A stretch of DNA of 64,000 nucleotides from Eupeodes corollae. Lineage: Eukaryota > Arthropoda > Insecta > Diptera > Syrphidae. Location of the stretch: the NCBI RefSeq assembly GCF_945859685.1, contig NC_079147.1, forward strand, positions 68,416,946 to 68,480,945, in the 5' to 3' direction. The position numbers and the translations under genes are program-made. The notes under the pieces were generated by a model. That model was not told the DNA's origin. It worked only from the letters and a program-made list of their open reading frames with translations, and made no database searches. Below are positions 20,155 to 30,460 of this stretch, piece after piece (within the stretch, counting starts at the first letter, position 1; the number at the start of each line of letters is the position of its first letter).

Positions 20155-20665
20155 AACAATTTTATTTTTTTATGAAAAAACAGACCGTTGGATTTAAAAT
20201 GAAACTACTGAAAATCGAAAACAATATTTTCTGTGAAATAAAAAAAGTTAGAAGACAACATTTTTAATTTTTGAAATGCTATTTGTGTCGAAAGTAAATT
20301 TTTACCAAGTTTTAGTATTGTTTTTTTTTTAAAAAAAACTGTCAATTCGATTTTTCCCAAAATTTGTCCAAATTTTGAAAATAACATTTCTTATAAGTAA
20401 AAATTAGTAAGAAGCTATTATCTCAAATTTTTGAAATTATATTTGAGTCGAAAATCATTTTTTAACAACTTTTGTTAATTTTTTTTCGGTTATCTCTTTG
20501 ATATCTCTTCTGGTTCTTGAGCTATGGACAACGAAAAAAGCGTCGCGAACGTATGGACGTACGAACTTACGTCCACACGCACGCACAGACATCTTTGTAA
20601 AAATCTTTTTTTCGACTCTAGGAATTTGACAAATTGAACCCATTACAATAACTTCCTATGGGAAG
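20155..20665 (+). repeat. AT-rich interspersed repeat family, copy 1
   Basis: This segment matches 48655-49555. Shared landmarks in order are: TATGAAAAAACAGACCGTTG, GAAAACAATATTTTCTGTG, TTACCAAGTTTTAGTATTG, AACTGTCAATTCG, CTTGAGCTATGGACAAC, ACACGCACGCACAGACATCT and CCCATTACAATAA, ending near the GGAAGTTAA motif. The first part is built of diverged internal subrepeats, each of the form TGTCAATTCGATTTT...GAAAATAA...GAGTCGAAAATCA...TTTTGTTAATT. Small minus-strand frames in both copies share RPYVR- and FVVHSSR-like strings, but these are by-products of the repeat. The class is unknown; a non-autonomous DNA transposon is plausible. Confidence 0.7.
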
Positions 20666-20694
20666 TTAATAAAATCTTTAAAGTCGCTACGGGA

Positions 20695-21640
20695 AGAATG
20701 TACAAAAATGTTAAAAAAGCACATGGAAAGAACAATCGAAAGAATAGTAAAGTGTGATCCCAAAATTAGTGTCCCTAAAATTTCTGCTGATATTTTTACA
20801 ACTCTTCACTTGTCACTGAACTCTCAAACAGTCAGACCTAATTCTGCATGAAAAGGATTACAACGGGCGCACGACAAGAAAAACAAGGTTATTATTTCAA
20901 AACGGCTAGAGTATTCTCATACCTATGTAAGCAAGACGGATGATTTTTTTGCAACATGTTAACATGGTTTACGGAACTAATTTCAACAATTCTGGATCCA
21001 AGGGTCGAAGATTTGTGTGACGGCCTTGGAGGAACAAAACTTAAAGCCTACGGCGAAAAATGGAGGGGCAAGCATCATGCTTTTAAGAGCTATAATATGC
21101 GCAAATAGTATCTGCAAGCGTGTTTGAAACAACAGTGGACAAACGCAAATATCTGCAGATTTTAAAAGAATATTTAAAAGCCAGCGCTGGAGCGCCTAGG
21201 CCACAGGTTGATTTCATGCTGATACAGAATAATGACCCGAAACATTCAACAATGTTAATAAGAGAGTTTCTCCTGTACAATGTAATATCTAAGTTGCCTC
21301 ATCCTCCAAACTCTTCAGACCTAAACTCCATTGAATTCCTATTAGAATTTTTGGAAAAAAAAGTTCGAGAAACCTAGTAAAAACCATATCAAAGCTGGAA
21401 TTTTAGGAGAATGGAGGAAAATATTAGCAGGAGTCACCTCAAAACTTGTGTTTTCAATGAAAGGATGGCATACGCACAGCTTATCTGAAAAATATTAAAG
21501 CTGCGAATCCTCCTCCTTGGAATTACTTGAAGCATTCTTTTAAGTTTTTGAAATTTGTTTATACTAAATTTGTAATAAGTTTTGAAATATTTTAATTTGC
21601 TTTGTTTGTGTTAATTCAATAAACCTTAGAAAAATGCAAT
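20695..21640 (+). mobile_element. Tc1-like DNA transposon remnant, copy 2
   Basis: Plus-strand frames show MERTIERIVKCDPKISVPKI at 20725-20785, SKRLEYSHTYVSKTDDF at 20900-20950 and EDLCDGLGGTKLKAYGEKW at 21005-21065. An open frame at 21120-21377 carries QNNDPKHS (second catalytic Asp) and SKLPHPPNSSDLNSIEFLL (catalytic Glu region). There are stops after NSA and in the middle. The N-terminal helix-turn-helix is missing, apparently replaced or truncated by the AT-rich repeat just upstream. No terminal repeats could be defined. Confidence 0.82.
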
Positions 21641-22180
21641 TGGCTTACTACAATAATGCAATTTTCTTGTACAGTTTAGGCTTACAAGTTGTAATTGACC
21701 GAAGAACTTAAGTCCTTTGACGATTTTAAGAGTCGTCAGTGGCCAGAATGGTGGCAAGAACTGGCACCAGTGGGTAATAAATTTAACAAGAATTTAATAA
21801 GTTGATTCGTCAATAAGCATAATTGCCCCATTTAGACAAATAGTGATCCAAAAGTCATACGTATAAATGAGTGATACTAAGTAGACGTGTGGAGTTAGCA
21901 GCCAGATAAAGATTATTTTCTTAGCCCCTAAATTACTTGCCAAGACTTAAAAATTAGTACAAAACAATTATTTTGTTTGTCTTCAAATTGGACTGTGAAA
22001 TTTAATCCAAAAAAAAAAACATATTTTATATTCTTTTTATTGAATTTTTTGGTGTGGCTACTTCTTGTAATTCGAAGTTCATAATTTCTTTGTTGTCAGT
22101 GCTCAAATACGTTCATATAACTTAAGTGAATCTTAAAACATACACTATAAACTTTTACATAAACAATCATACACTCTAAG
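21641..22180. other. Non-coding AT-rich DNA
   Basis: I see no recognisable gene or repeat here. A poly-A tract lies near 22009-22019. Confidence 0.45.
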
Positions 22181-22629
22181 ATGTCTACAAATCGAAAAGT
22201 ACATACACCACCGAAAGGTCCGCCTTTATCATCACCAGCACTAAAATAAAAACTATTGACAACACAGGGGAAATATGGACCAAACTGGAGAAGGCTTTTC
22301 TCAAACAAAGTGAGTCTATCACATCTTTCCTTGATGAATCTAAAGAGCGATTATTGAAACACAATTAAACGATCTACGCACTATTAAACACGAAAATGAT
22401 AAACTTAAAGAACAACAAAATGAAGCCATAACTAATATGATGGAACGTATGGAACAAACTGAGGAAAAATTCCAACAAAAAGAAATTTGTAGTGATGCAC
22501 TTATACAAGGTGTTCCTTTCTTACCGACGGAAAAATTAAATCTATGTTTGATCACTTATGTGGTCAAGTTTTTGAATTTCAACCAACTTCACTAAACAGC
22601 ATTTTCCGCCTTAAACCGAACAAAAATAA
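22181..22629 (+). pseudogene. LINE ORF1 (coiled-coil type), 3'-interrupted
   Basis: The plus strand, read across two or three frames, encodes a protein starting MSTNRKVHTPPKGPPLSSPA (22181). A Lys/Glu/Gln-rich, probably coiled-coil stretch follows at about 22360-22480. Next comes a block resembling the RNA-binding part of insect LINE ORF1 proteins, DALIQGVPF... and FEFQPTSLNSIFRLKPNKNN (up to 22629). There is a stop just after PALK, and frameshifts follow. The frame is cut off exactly where the tail of RTE copy D begins, so D seems to have landed in it or beside it. ORF1 proteins of this kind bind element RNA. Whether it belongs to the Jockey, CR1 or L1-like group cannot be told. Confidence 0.5.
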
Positions 22630-25426
22630 TTACTTACTTACTTAAGGTGGCGCTACAGTCCTGTGTGAACTAGGGCCTCACCCAACAAACTTCTCGATCT
22701 AGCTCGGTCCCTAGCTAGATGTCTCCAGTTTCGCGCTCCAAGTTGGGTGAGGTCACCTTCCACTTGTGCATGCCACCTGATTCGCGGTCTTCCTCTACTG
22801 CGCTGTCCTGTGGGTGCGGATTCGAAGACTTTCCGGGCCGGAGCATTGGTTTCCATGCGCTCTACGTGACCCAGCCATCTTAGTCGTTGGACTTTTACTT
22901 TTCTGGCTAAGTCTACGTCACTGTACAGCCCGTACAGTTCGTCGTTCTATCTTCCCCTCCACTCCCCTTCGATGCATACGGGACCGTAGATCACACGAAT
23001 AACTTTTCTCTCGAAGCGACCCAAAGTGCTTTCATCCGCTTTTGTCATGGTCCATGCTTCTGCACCGTATAGCAGGACGGGGATGATAAGGGTCTTATAT
23101 AGCAACACTTTGGTCCCTCGAGAGAGGACTTTACCACTCAATTGCTTTCTTAGTCCAAAGAAACAGCGGTTAGCAAGAGTTATTCTGCGTTTGATCTCAG
23201 CGCTGGTGTTGTTTTCTGCGTTTACAGCGGAGCCTAGGTAGACGAAGTCCTTGACTACCTCAAAGTTACGTCTGTCGATTGTGACGTTTTGACCAAAACG
23301 TCGGTGTTGTATGTCCTTTCTAGACGACAGCATGTACTTTGTTTTGCCCTCATTGACCGTTAAACCCATTTTTACCGCTTCTGCCTCAATACTCACAAAA
23401 GCCCCATTGACATCACGCTGAGTTCTTCCGATTATGTCAATGTCATCAGCATATGCCAGTAATTGGACAGACTTTTGAAAGATAGTGCCTCTAGTGTTGA
23501 AGAGTGAGCTCTGCACTATTCTTTCAAGCACGATGTTAAAAAAATCGCATGACAGCGCATCACCTTGTCTAAAGCCTTTTTTGACATCAAAAGGTTCTGT
23601 TAAGTTGTTTCCAACCTTTATGGAGCAGCGTGACTTCTCCATGGTCATCCTGCACAAACGGATGAGTTTGGCAGGGATGCCAAAACTAGACATGGCTCTA
23701 TACAGCTCGTCCCTGTAGATGCTGTCATATGCGGCCTTGAAATCGATGAAAAGATGGTGGGTGTCGATTCAGTGTTCTTGAGTTTTTTCCAGAATCTGCC
23801 GTAATGTGAATTTTTGATCAACTGTGGACTTTCCTGGTCTAAGACCACACTGATATGGACCTATCAGTTTGTTGACGATGGGCTTAAGACGTTCACATAT
23901 TACGGCAGAGAAGATTTTATAGGCGATGTTAAGTAGACTTATTCCTCTATAGTCGGTCCCTTTTTCAGGATCGGGCAAACAATACTGAGGTTCCATTCAT
24001 GGGGCATGTTTTCTTCCGACCATATCTATATCGAATGGGTCATCCTGCCTGACAGCGGAATTCAGTTCTTCATCGCCGTTATACAGTCTGCAGAAGTGGT
24101 CTTTCCATATCCTCAGCATTGACTGTGGTTCCACTATAATGTTTCCACTTTCGTCTTTGCAGCCTTCGGTTCTAGGTTTATGTACCTGTGAATTTCGTTT
24201 CACTTGTTCATAAAACTTTCGAACTTCATTCTTGCTTTTAAACCTTTCAACATCTTCGACCGCACGCTTATCATGCCCTCTTTGTTTTCTTCTGAGAAGT
24301 CGGCGATCCTCTCGCCTCTTCTGCTTGTAGAGCTCATGAGCAGCTCTCGTCCTTTTATGCAGCGCCGCTTGGCGTGCCTCTTGTTTGGCTGCATTTGCCT
24401 ACCGATCAAACCAGGGGTTCCTTGTTGGTGGCTGCTTGAAACCCTGCACATCAGAGGCCGCTTCTCTGATTGCATCTTGTCAATGTTGCCACTGGTTTTC
24501 GATACATTGTGTTGGCGGCAGAGAACTTCGAGTGAGGTTACTTGTAACTCGGTCGGAAAAGGATTTGGCAATCTCTGGCGATTGTAGCCATTCTTCTCCC
24601 AGCACCTCCCTGTTTTGCCTTGTGTCTGGAAATCCGATGTGCTACCTTGGCTACAACGAGGTAGTGGTCCGAGTCGATGTTAGCTCCTGGGAAAGTTCGG
24701 ACATCCATCATGCTGGAAGCGTGTTTGGCGTCGATCGCAATATGTTCAATCTGGTTGACGGTAGATTGATCTGGAGAAGTCGAAGTTCCTTTGTGGATCT
24801 TGAGGTGTGAAAAACGCGTACTGGCTACCATGACGTTTCGCCCCGCAGCAAAATCTATGAGCCTAAATAAAGTGTTGTTGCACAGGCTGTTCTTCCCGAT
24901 TATTCCACCAAAGATGTCTTCCCTTCCTAGCTTGGCATTAAAATCGCCAGGAATATTTTAATATCGTAGCTAGGACACTGCTCATATGTTTTGTCTAGGA
25001 GCTCGAAGAACATATCTTTGGAGTTGTCGTCTTTCTCTTCTGTAGCGGGGTGCGCGCATGTCAGGCTAATGTTGCCGAATTTAGCCTTGATGCGTATGGT
25101 CATGAGGCGCTCATTGATGCACCTATAGCTCAAGACTTCTTGCCTAAGTCTGGCTCCAATGACGAAGTCGCATCCACATAAGCGCTGTTGGTTTTCGTGG
25201 TAGGAGTCACCATAGTAAATATCGCAGATTTTCATCCTCTTTTTGCCCTGCCCATCCCATCGTGGGTTTTACGTGGCCAGGAAGTCACCCCAACGGCACA
25301 ACCCCCAACCTGAAGGCCAAATCCTAAGTATAACTCCAAGTATGGGGAGCCTTATAAAACCGCTACTTATAGGCCTGGGCTCCGAATAAGTCGAAGAAGC
25401 CCTATAAGGTGTTCACTAAGTAGTTC
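22630..25426 (-). mobile_element. RTE-type LINE, copy D (inverted, near full body)
   Basis: The 5' end GAACTACTTAGTG... at 25426 equals the start of the body of copy C, but the GC-rich leader is absent. Coding order on the minus strand: endonuclease pieces at 25235-24927 (DIYYGDSYHENQQRLCGCDF) and 24831-24538 (TFPGANIDSDHYLVVAKV), basic linker at 24571-24200, and RT fingers at 24000-23770. The longest intact piece, 23693-22947 (248 codons), contains VKKGFRQGDALSCDFFNIVL, the intact YADDIDII box, EIKRRITLANRCFFGLRKQL and IPVLLYGAEAWTM. The tail is (TAAG)n at 22630-22644. Frame changes and short deletions separate the pieces. It is in inverted orientation to copy C, 2.6 kb away. Confidence 0.9.
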
Positions 25427-25469
25427 AACATTTCAACTTCCAACTAGTCAAAACACTTTATTTGACTAG

Positions 25470-26030
25470 GTGGTGTCTGGCAGCATTGCACAAGAAGAAT
25501 GCAAGAAAAAGGTCCATTGCTTGGTAAACGATTGTGATAAAAATAGTGAAAATGAAAATATTGCATCAATGCTCAAATCTTTTTGGGAAATTGAAACCAC
25601 GAACAAAATGAATTGCCATTCACGAAAAATGAACAAATTTTTGAAGAAAATTTTCTCAAAAATGTGAAGCGTCTCAGAAATGGCCGAATTGGGGTAAGAT
25701 TGCCTTTTAAGCAGAATCCAAAATCATTAGGCAAGTCTTATGCGACTGCCCTTCTAAGATTTTACGCACTAGAACTTAAATTGATAAAAAATTACGATCT
25801 CGCAGTGCAAATGTTTCGTTTATGAAAGAATACAAGCAACTGGAACATATGGTGGAGATTAAAAATCAAGATTTTGGTAAATTACATTATTATATTCCCC
25901 ACCATTGACTATCAATCAAGGAACAAGATCGAGTATTTCACCAAATTTTGTGGATGAAGAGATAAAGACTTATGAACTCTGTACTGTGACTCAGTAAAGG
26001 TGAACGTCGATAAGCCACAACAATTCAAAA
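25470..26030 (+). pseudogene. BEL/Pao-type LTR retrotransposon pol scrap
   Basis: Two overlapping frames (25470-25667 and 25613-25825) and a third continuing to about 25910 show the spacer before the reverse transcriptase of BEL/Pao polyproteins: an FWEIE motif, then FEENF, a GRIGVRLPF block, a helix with KSYATALLRFYALE, and a terminal YYIPHH motif that in the family precedes the RT core. No LTRs, protease, RT core or integrase are visible, and the frame is shifted at least twice. The sequence after 25920 is too eroded to assign. Confidence 0.65.
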
Positions 26031-28164
26031 ACTAAAATACAAGATAATTCAGCATATAATCTCAATTATGCCTCAGCGTCATCGAAAATTAGGACCATCG
26101 GATTGCCGCCAAGGCCGATATTTTCTTCCATACATAATCTAACCATACCAATATTGTCATAATTAAATGAAACGACAGCAATTTTCTAAACAATATGAGT
26201 TTTATTCAAATTCAACATCGGCCCTTTATACTAAACCACCCTTTTTAACCCTTCTATAGCGAAACAAATCTAAGACCTTTAAACGCTATCCTTCTGTCAC
26301 TTTTAAATTAATGTCATTTCCACTAAATTTTACTCCAATTTCTTGTTTCCCCGGAACTCATCCAATATTGTGTAAAAATGTTTCTTTGCCATTCTGAGAA
26401 AAGTAGAATAGGACACCTATCTACCTATTTGACACTTTGTTTTGCAGGAGCAATATATTTCCTTTCCTTCCTTCTCCTTCTCCTTCTACCTCACCAGATT
26501 TAAAATAACTTTTATTCATCTTGTTTATTCTCAAAATTAATTTCAACTTGGAATTCTTCCCATTTCCAAATTTGTTGTTGTTCCTAAAATCCATATTGGA
26601 AGCATTCAAATTATTATTGTTGTTCTTTCTTCCTATTTTTTTATTTCTTTCGTTTCTTGTTTTTGAAGTTGGGAACTTTTTGGGCAGAAGAAATAAACGG
26701 CAAAAAGATGTTGGCATAAATGCTAAGTAAAGCGTTTTGATTTCCATTTCTATTGCTGTTCTAAAATTTGGAAACACATCCTCGCTCCACAAACAACACT
26801 GCCTCGGCTTGTAGAAAGTAAACATTTAAACTTTTTTGATTGATTATCCTTGGAGTGGTATACATTAGGAACGAGCACTATAATATAGACACACACGACT
26901 ATGATGACGACGACTTCGACTACGTAGGAGGCCATTTTGTTGCTGGTTGTTTGTCAGCTACAGTTCCAGATCCAGAAGTCCCTTATTCTTGGTCCTTCCA
27001 AATCATCAAGGATGTGTGTAGGAATATGAATATGGTCTATTTCCATCACCCTTTTGCAGGCAGGACAAAAAGGGGAAAGGATATTTTTTGTCTGCCAAAA
27101 TGTCGGGGGGAGCGTATAATAAAAGTCAGGGCCATCATCATTACGCACGCAGTGAATTATTTATTTTTTCTGTCCCTATCCCTATCCGTTCCGTATATTA
27201 CCGAATCTGGTCTTGGCGCGCAAAAATATTTGCCTATTAAGGTGACGAACGAGACAGTAGAAATGGCAGAGATAGAGATGTTTAGGGTAGGGTAGGGATG
27301 CGCCATGTAGATTATGTGAGCTCCTGCTAGCCTTCATCCTTCCTGCCTAATGGAGTATTGGAGTACTGTATACTTCTGCCAGAGCCAGTAGCATCCATCA
27401 AGGGTTAAATATTTCACAGATGATATCCCTAGGCATGTTAAAATTTTTTGGCAGATCGATGGGATTCTCGCCGCTTGACGCTGTTGTGATGGAGCTACTA
27501 TGGAGATTGAAGATGCTGCAAGGCAAGGTAGGAAGGTGGGTTTGTTGATTAGTTATAGGCCATGTAGCAGCAGGGATTTCGAATTGATGAGATAGATGAT
27601 GAAGAGTATATCAAAATTTGGTCGGATAAGGATTTGTTTTTATTTTGCATTTCGTTCGTGACTCGCCACAGCCGCCATCGTGCCGTCAGCTTAAGAATAT
27701 TGATGTATGAGGTTGAGGGCCTCTGGTGGTCTGGCCATGGAACGTTATAATCCGTGAAGTATAAGCTACATATTTTGATTGATACGACTGATGGTCCCGG
27801 AATTGATTTTTCATGAATTTTATTTTTTTAAGGATGTTAATTGCATGCGTATTAAAGAGTGATCACTTTGGGATGGAGATTGAATGAACATAAAACCAAT
27901 TTATGTGCGTTAAAGGGATCTCAACTTCTGAAACATAAAGATAGTTTTATCTAAGCCTTTGAAAAATTAACACCTGAACCTGTGCAGGTCCTTCGAGCGG
28001 ATGCAACAAAAAAGAATGTATGTCAAATTCGAAAACAAAATGGTTAAATCAGTTTTTTTTCAGCATTTTTAGTAACCTTCTTAAAAGTTTCAATTTTTTT
28101 TAAACAGATGTGGTAAAAACTTTTTACTAATTAAGATGCACCAAGAAGACGATGTTTACAACGA
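26031..28164. other. Non-coding, apparently unique DNA
   Basis: This holds simple-sequence patches (CCTTCTCCTT near 26465-26500) and two long chance frames. One is an Asn/Lys-rich minus-strand frame at 26825-26421. The other is a 151-codon plus-strand frame at 26840-27295, which begins with an Asp/Tyr-rich stretch followed by a few Cys/His residues. Neither shows a known domain, and neither has splice signals I can support. The stretch is probably host intergenic or intronic DNA. Confidence 0.4.
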
Positions 28165-30065
28165 TTTAAGAAAAACGAACTTTATATAATGCACTTGGAG
28201 TGTTAGGACTCTTAAGAGACAACTTGCAGTCTAAGAATTAGCGAAGTCCCAGGTCTGCTAGAAATCATGATATCACCGCCATCCACGAAATGCGATGGGA
28301 TGGGTGGGACATAAAAAGAATGACAAACTGCCATGTTTACTATGGTGACCGCTCTGTCATTGGAAGTAGACTTAGGCAACAAGTCTTGAGCTATAGGTTC
28401 ATCAACAATCGCCCATGACCTTCCGCACCAAGGCTTAATTCGGCGGAATTGGCCTAATATGTGAACATGCTCCCAAGAAAGAGAAAGATGACAACACTAA
28501 TGATATGTTCTTCGAGCATATGAGCAGTGTCCTAGCTACGATATTACAATTTATTTCAATGCTAAGCTAGGAAGGGAAGACATTTTTGGTCAAATAATCG
28601 GGAAACAGCCTGCACGACAACATTTCCGATAATGGATTCAGACTCATAGATTTTGCTTCGGGGCAAAACGTCATGGTAGCCAGTACGCGCTTTTAACACC
28701 TCAACATTCACAAAGGAGCTTGGAATTCTTCACATCAATAAACCTTCAACCAGATTGAAGGTATTGTAAAAGTCGGTAGACACGCTTCCAACATCATCAA
28801 TGTCTGAACTTTGCGAGGAGCTAACATCGAATAGGGCCGATGTAGTGCTTGTAACCAAGGCAGCACATCGCGTTTCAAAACCCCAGGAAAAACAGGGAGA
28901 TGCTGAAAGAAAGTACAAAGTCGATCGGCTACAATCGCAAGAGATAACCGAATCGTTCTCCGAACAAATAACCTCTTTCGAAGTTCTTTGCCCTCAACAC
29001 AGTGTATCGAGAACAAGTGGCAACATTGCGAAGATAGAATCAGCAGCCACCAACGAGGAAATCTTGGTTTGATGAGAAATGTCAGCAAGCGAATGCAGCC
29101 AAACAACAGGCTGCATAGAAGGACGAGAGCTGCTTATGAGCTCTATAAGCAGAAGAGGAGAATGGATTAGTGACTTCTCAGAAGGAAAAACAAAGGTGTT
29201 GAGGTGTTTAAAAGCAGGAATAAAGTTTGAAAGTTTTATGAGCAGGTAAAACGAAATACACATGAACATAAACCTAGAACCGAAGCCTGAAATGACGAAA
29301 GTGGAAAAATCATTGTAGAACCGCAGTCAATGCTGAGAACATGGAAGGACCACAATAACGACGAACTGAATTCCAGTGCCAGATATGGTGATCCATTCAA
29401 AATAGCCGACGAGAGCCAACAATCCCGTCTTCCTAACTTATGCGAAGTAAAGATTATCATGCTAAAGCTGAAGTTAAGCAAAGCCGATGGAGTAGATGGC
29501 TTGAATGCTGAGCTCTTAAAAGCAACTGGAAATAATTTGGGAAGGAGTATGCACTAACTTATCTGGAAGATACAGTCAGAAAAAGAAAGCAGAATGAATG
29601 GAACCTTAGTATCGGTTTCAAAGCCGCATTTAACAGTATCAACAGGGACGAGCCCTATAGATCCATGTCTAGTTTTGTCATCCCTGCCAAAGTCGTCCGT
29701 TTGTAAAGGAAACAACTTAACAGAACCTTTTCATGTCAAAATAGGCTTTAGAAAGGGTCTTTGAAAGAAAAGTGCAGAGTTCCCTCTTCACCAATAGAGG
29801 CACTATCTTTAAATAGTCTGTCCAATTTTTGGCATATGCTGATGTCATTGACATAATCAAAAAAAAATCTCAGAGTGGCAAAAATGGATTTATCGGTTAA
29901 TAAGGGCAAAACAGAGTACATGCTGTCATCGAAAATGGACCAACAGCACCGACGTCACGGCCAAAACGTCACCATCGTCAAATTTAACTTTGAGGTAGTT
30001 AAGGATATGTGTAATTGGGCTCCGCTTTGAATGCTGAAAACAACACCAACGCTGAGATCAAACGA
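28165..30065 (+). mobile_element. RTE-type LINE, copy E (ends at assembly gap)
   Basis: A highly eroded RTE relic. The endonuclease starts near 28165 (AAGAAAAACGAACTT, as in copy F) and includes ITAIHEMRWDG-like sequence at 28270-28305. The linker lies at about 29060-29280, and RT fingers at 29330-29557 (EVKIIMLKLKLSKADGVDGL). Palm fragments reach the SSKMDQQHRRHGQNVTIV-type region at 29930-29980 and EIKR at 30050. The copy runs into 200 N. The catalytic boxes are mutated and there are many stops. Confidence 0.85.
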
Positions 30066-30265
30066 NNNNNNNNNNNNNNNNNNNNNNNNNNNNNNNNNNN
30101 NNNNNNNNNNNNNNNNNNNNNNNNNNNNNNNNNNNNNNNNNNNNNNNNNNNNNNNNNNNNNNNNNNNNNNNNNNNNNNNNNNNNNNNNNNNNNNNNNNNN
30201 NNNNNNNNNNNNNNNNNNNNNNNNNNNNNNNNNNNNNNNNNNNNNNNNNNNNNNNNNNNNNNNNN
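30066..30265. other. Assembly gap (200 N)
   Basis: Exactly 200 N, which suggests a fixed-size scaffolding gap whose true length is unknown. The left side is RTE sequence and the right side is an IS630/mariner fragment, so the missing part includes at least the RTE 3' end. Confidence 0.95.
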
Positions 30266-30460
30266 TCATTAACACTGGCCCATACAACTGCATAACTTTC
30301 TTCAGCTCGCACTTTACGTAAGCGTGTGTGGTGTTTTAATGTCCAAAACTTTAAATTTGGTGCGAAATTTAGTCACAATAGCCCGAATAGCCGCTTCAAT
30401 GGGTCGATTAAGCTGACCATGAAATGGAAGAAGAGCGCAGTGAACTTTTTTAACAGATCA
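30266..30460 (-). mobile_element. IS630/mariner-like transposase N-terminus fragment
   Basis: The minus strand reads FHGQLNRPIEAAIRAIVTKF and then VRAEESYAVVWASVN. This is the typical N-terminal DNA-binding region of insect IS630/mariner-superfamily transposases with a DUF4817-type helix-turn-helix (NRP...I..IV.KF, then VRTEENI..V..SV). The fragment is cut by the gap at 30265 and frameshifted. No catalytic domain is present. The upstream part (up to about 30460) is degraded. Confidence 0.65.

Noticed and set aside
20455..20643. Small conserved protein shared with 49241-49429
   Set aside because: Both frames lie in the same AT-rich repeat, and similarity is limited to the repeat's conserved DNA block; no sign of selection on the protein.
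26421..26825. Asn/Lys-rich 134-codon minus-strand frame
   Set aside because: Arises from AT-rich and TTC/TTG-rich sequence; looks like a low-complexity artefact.
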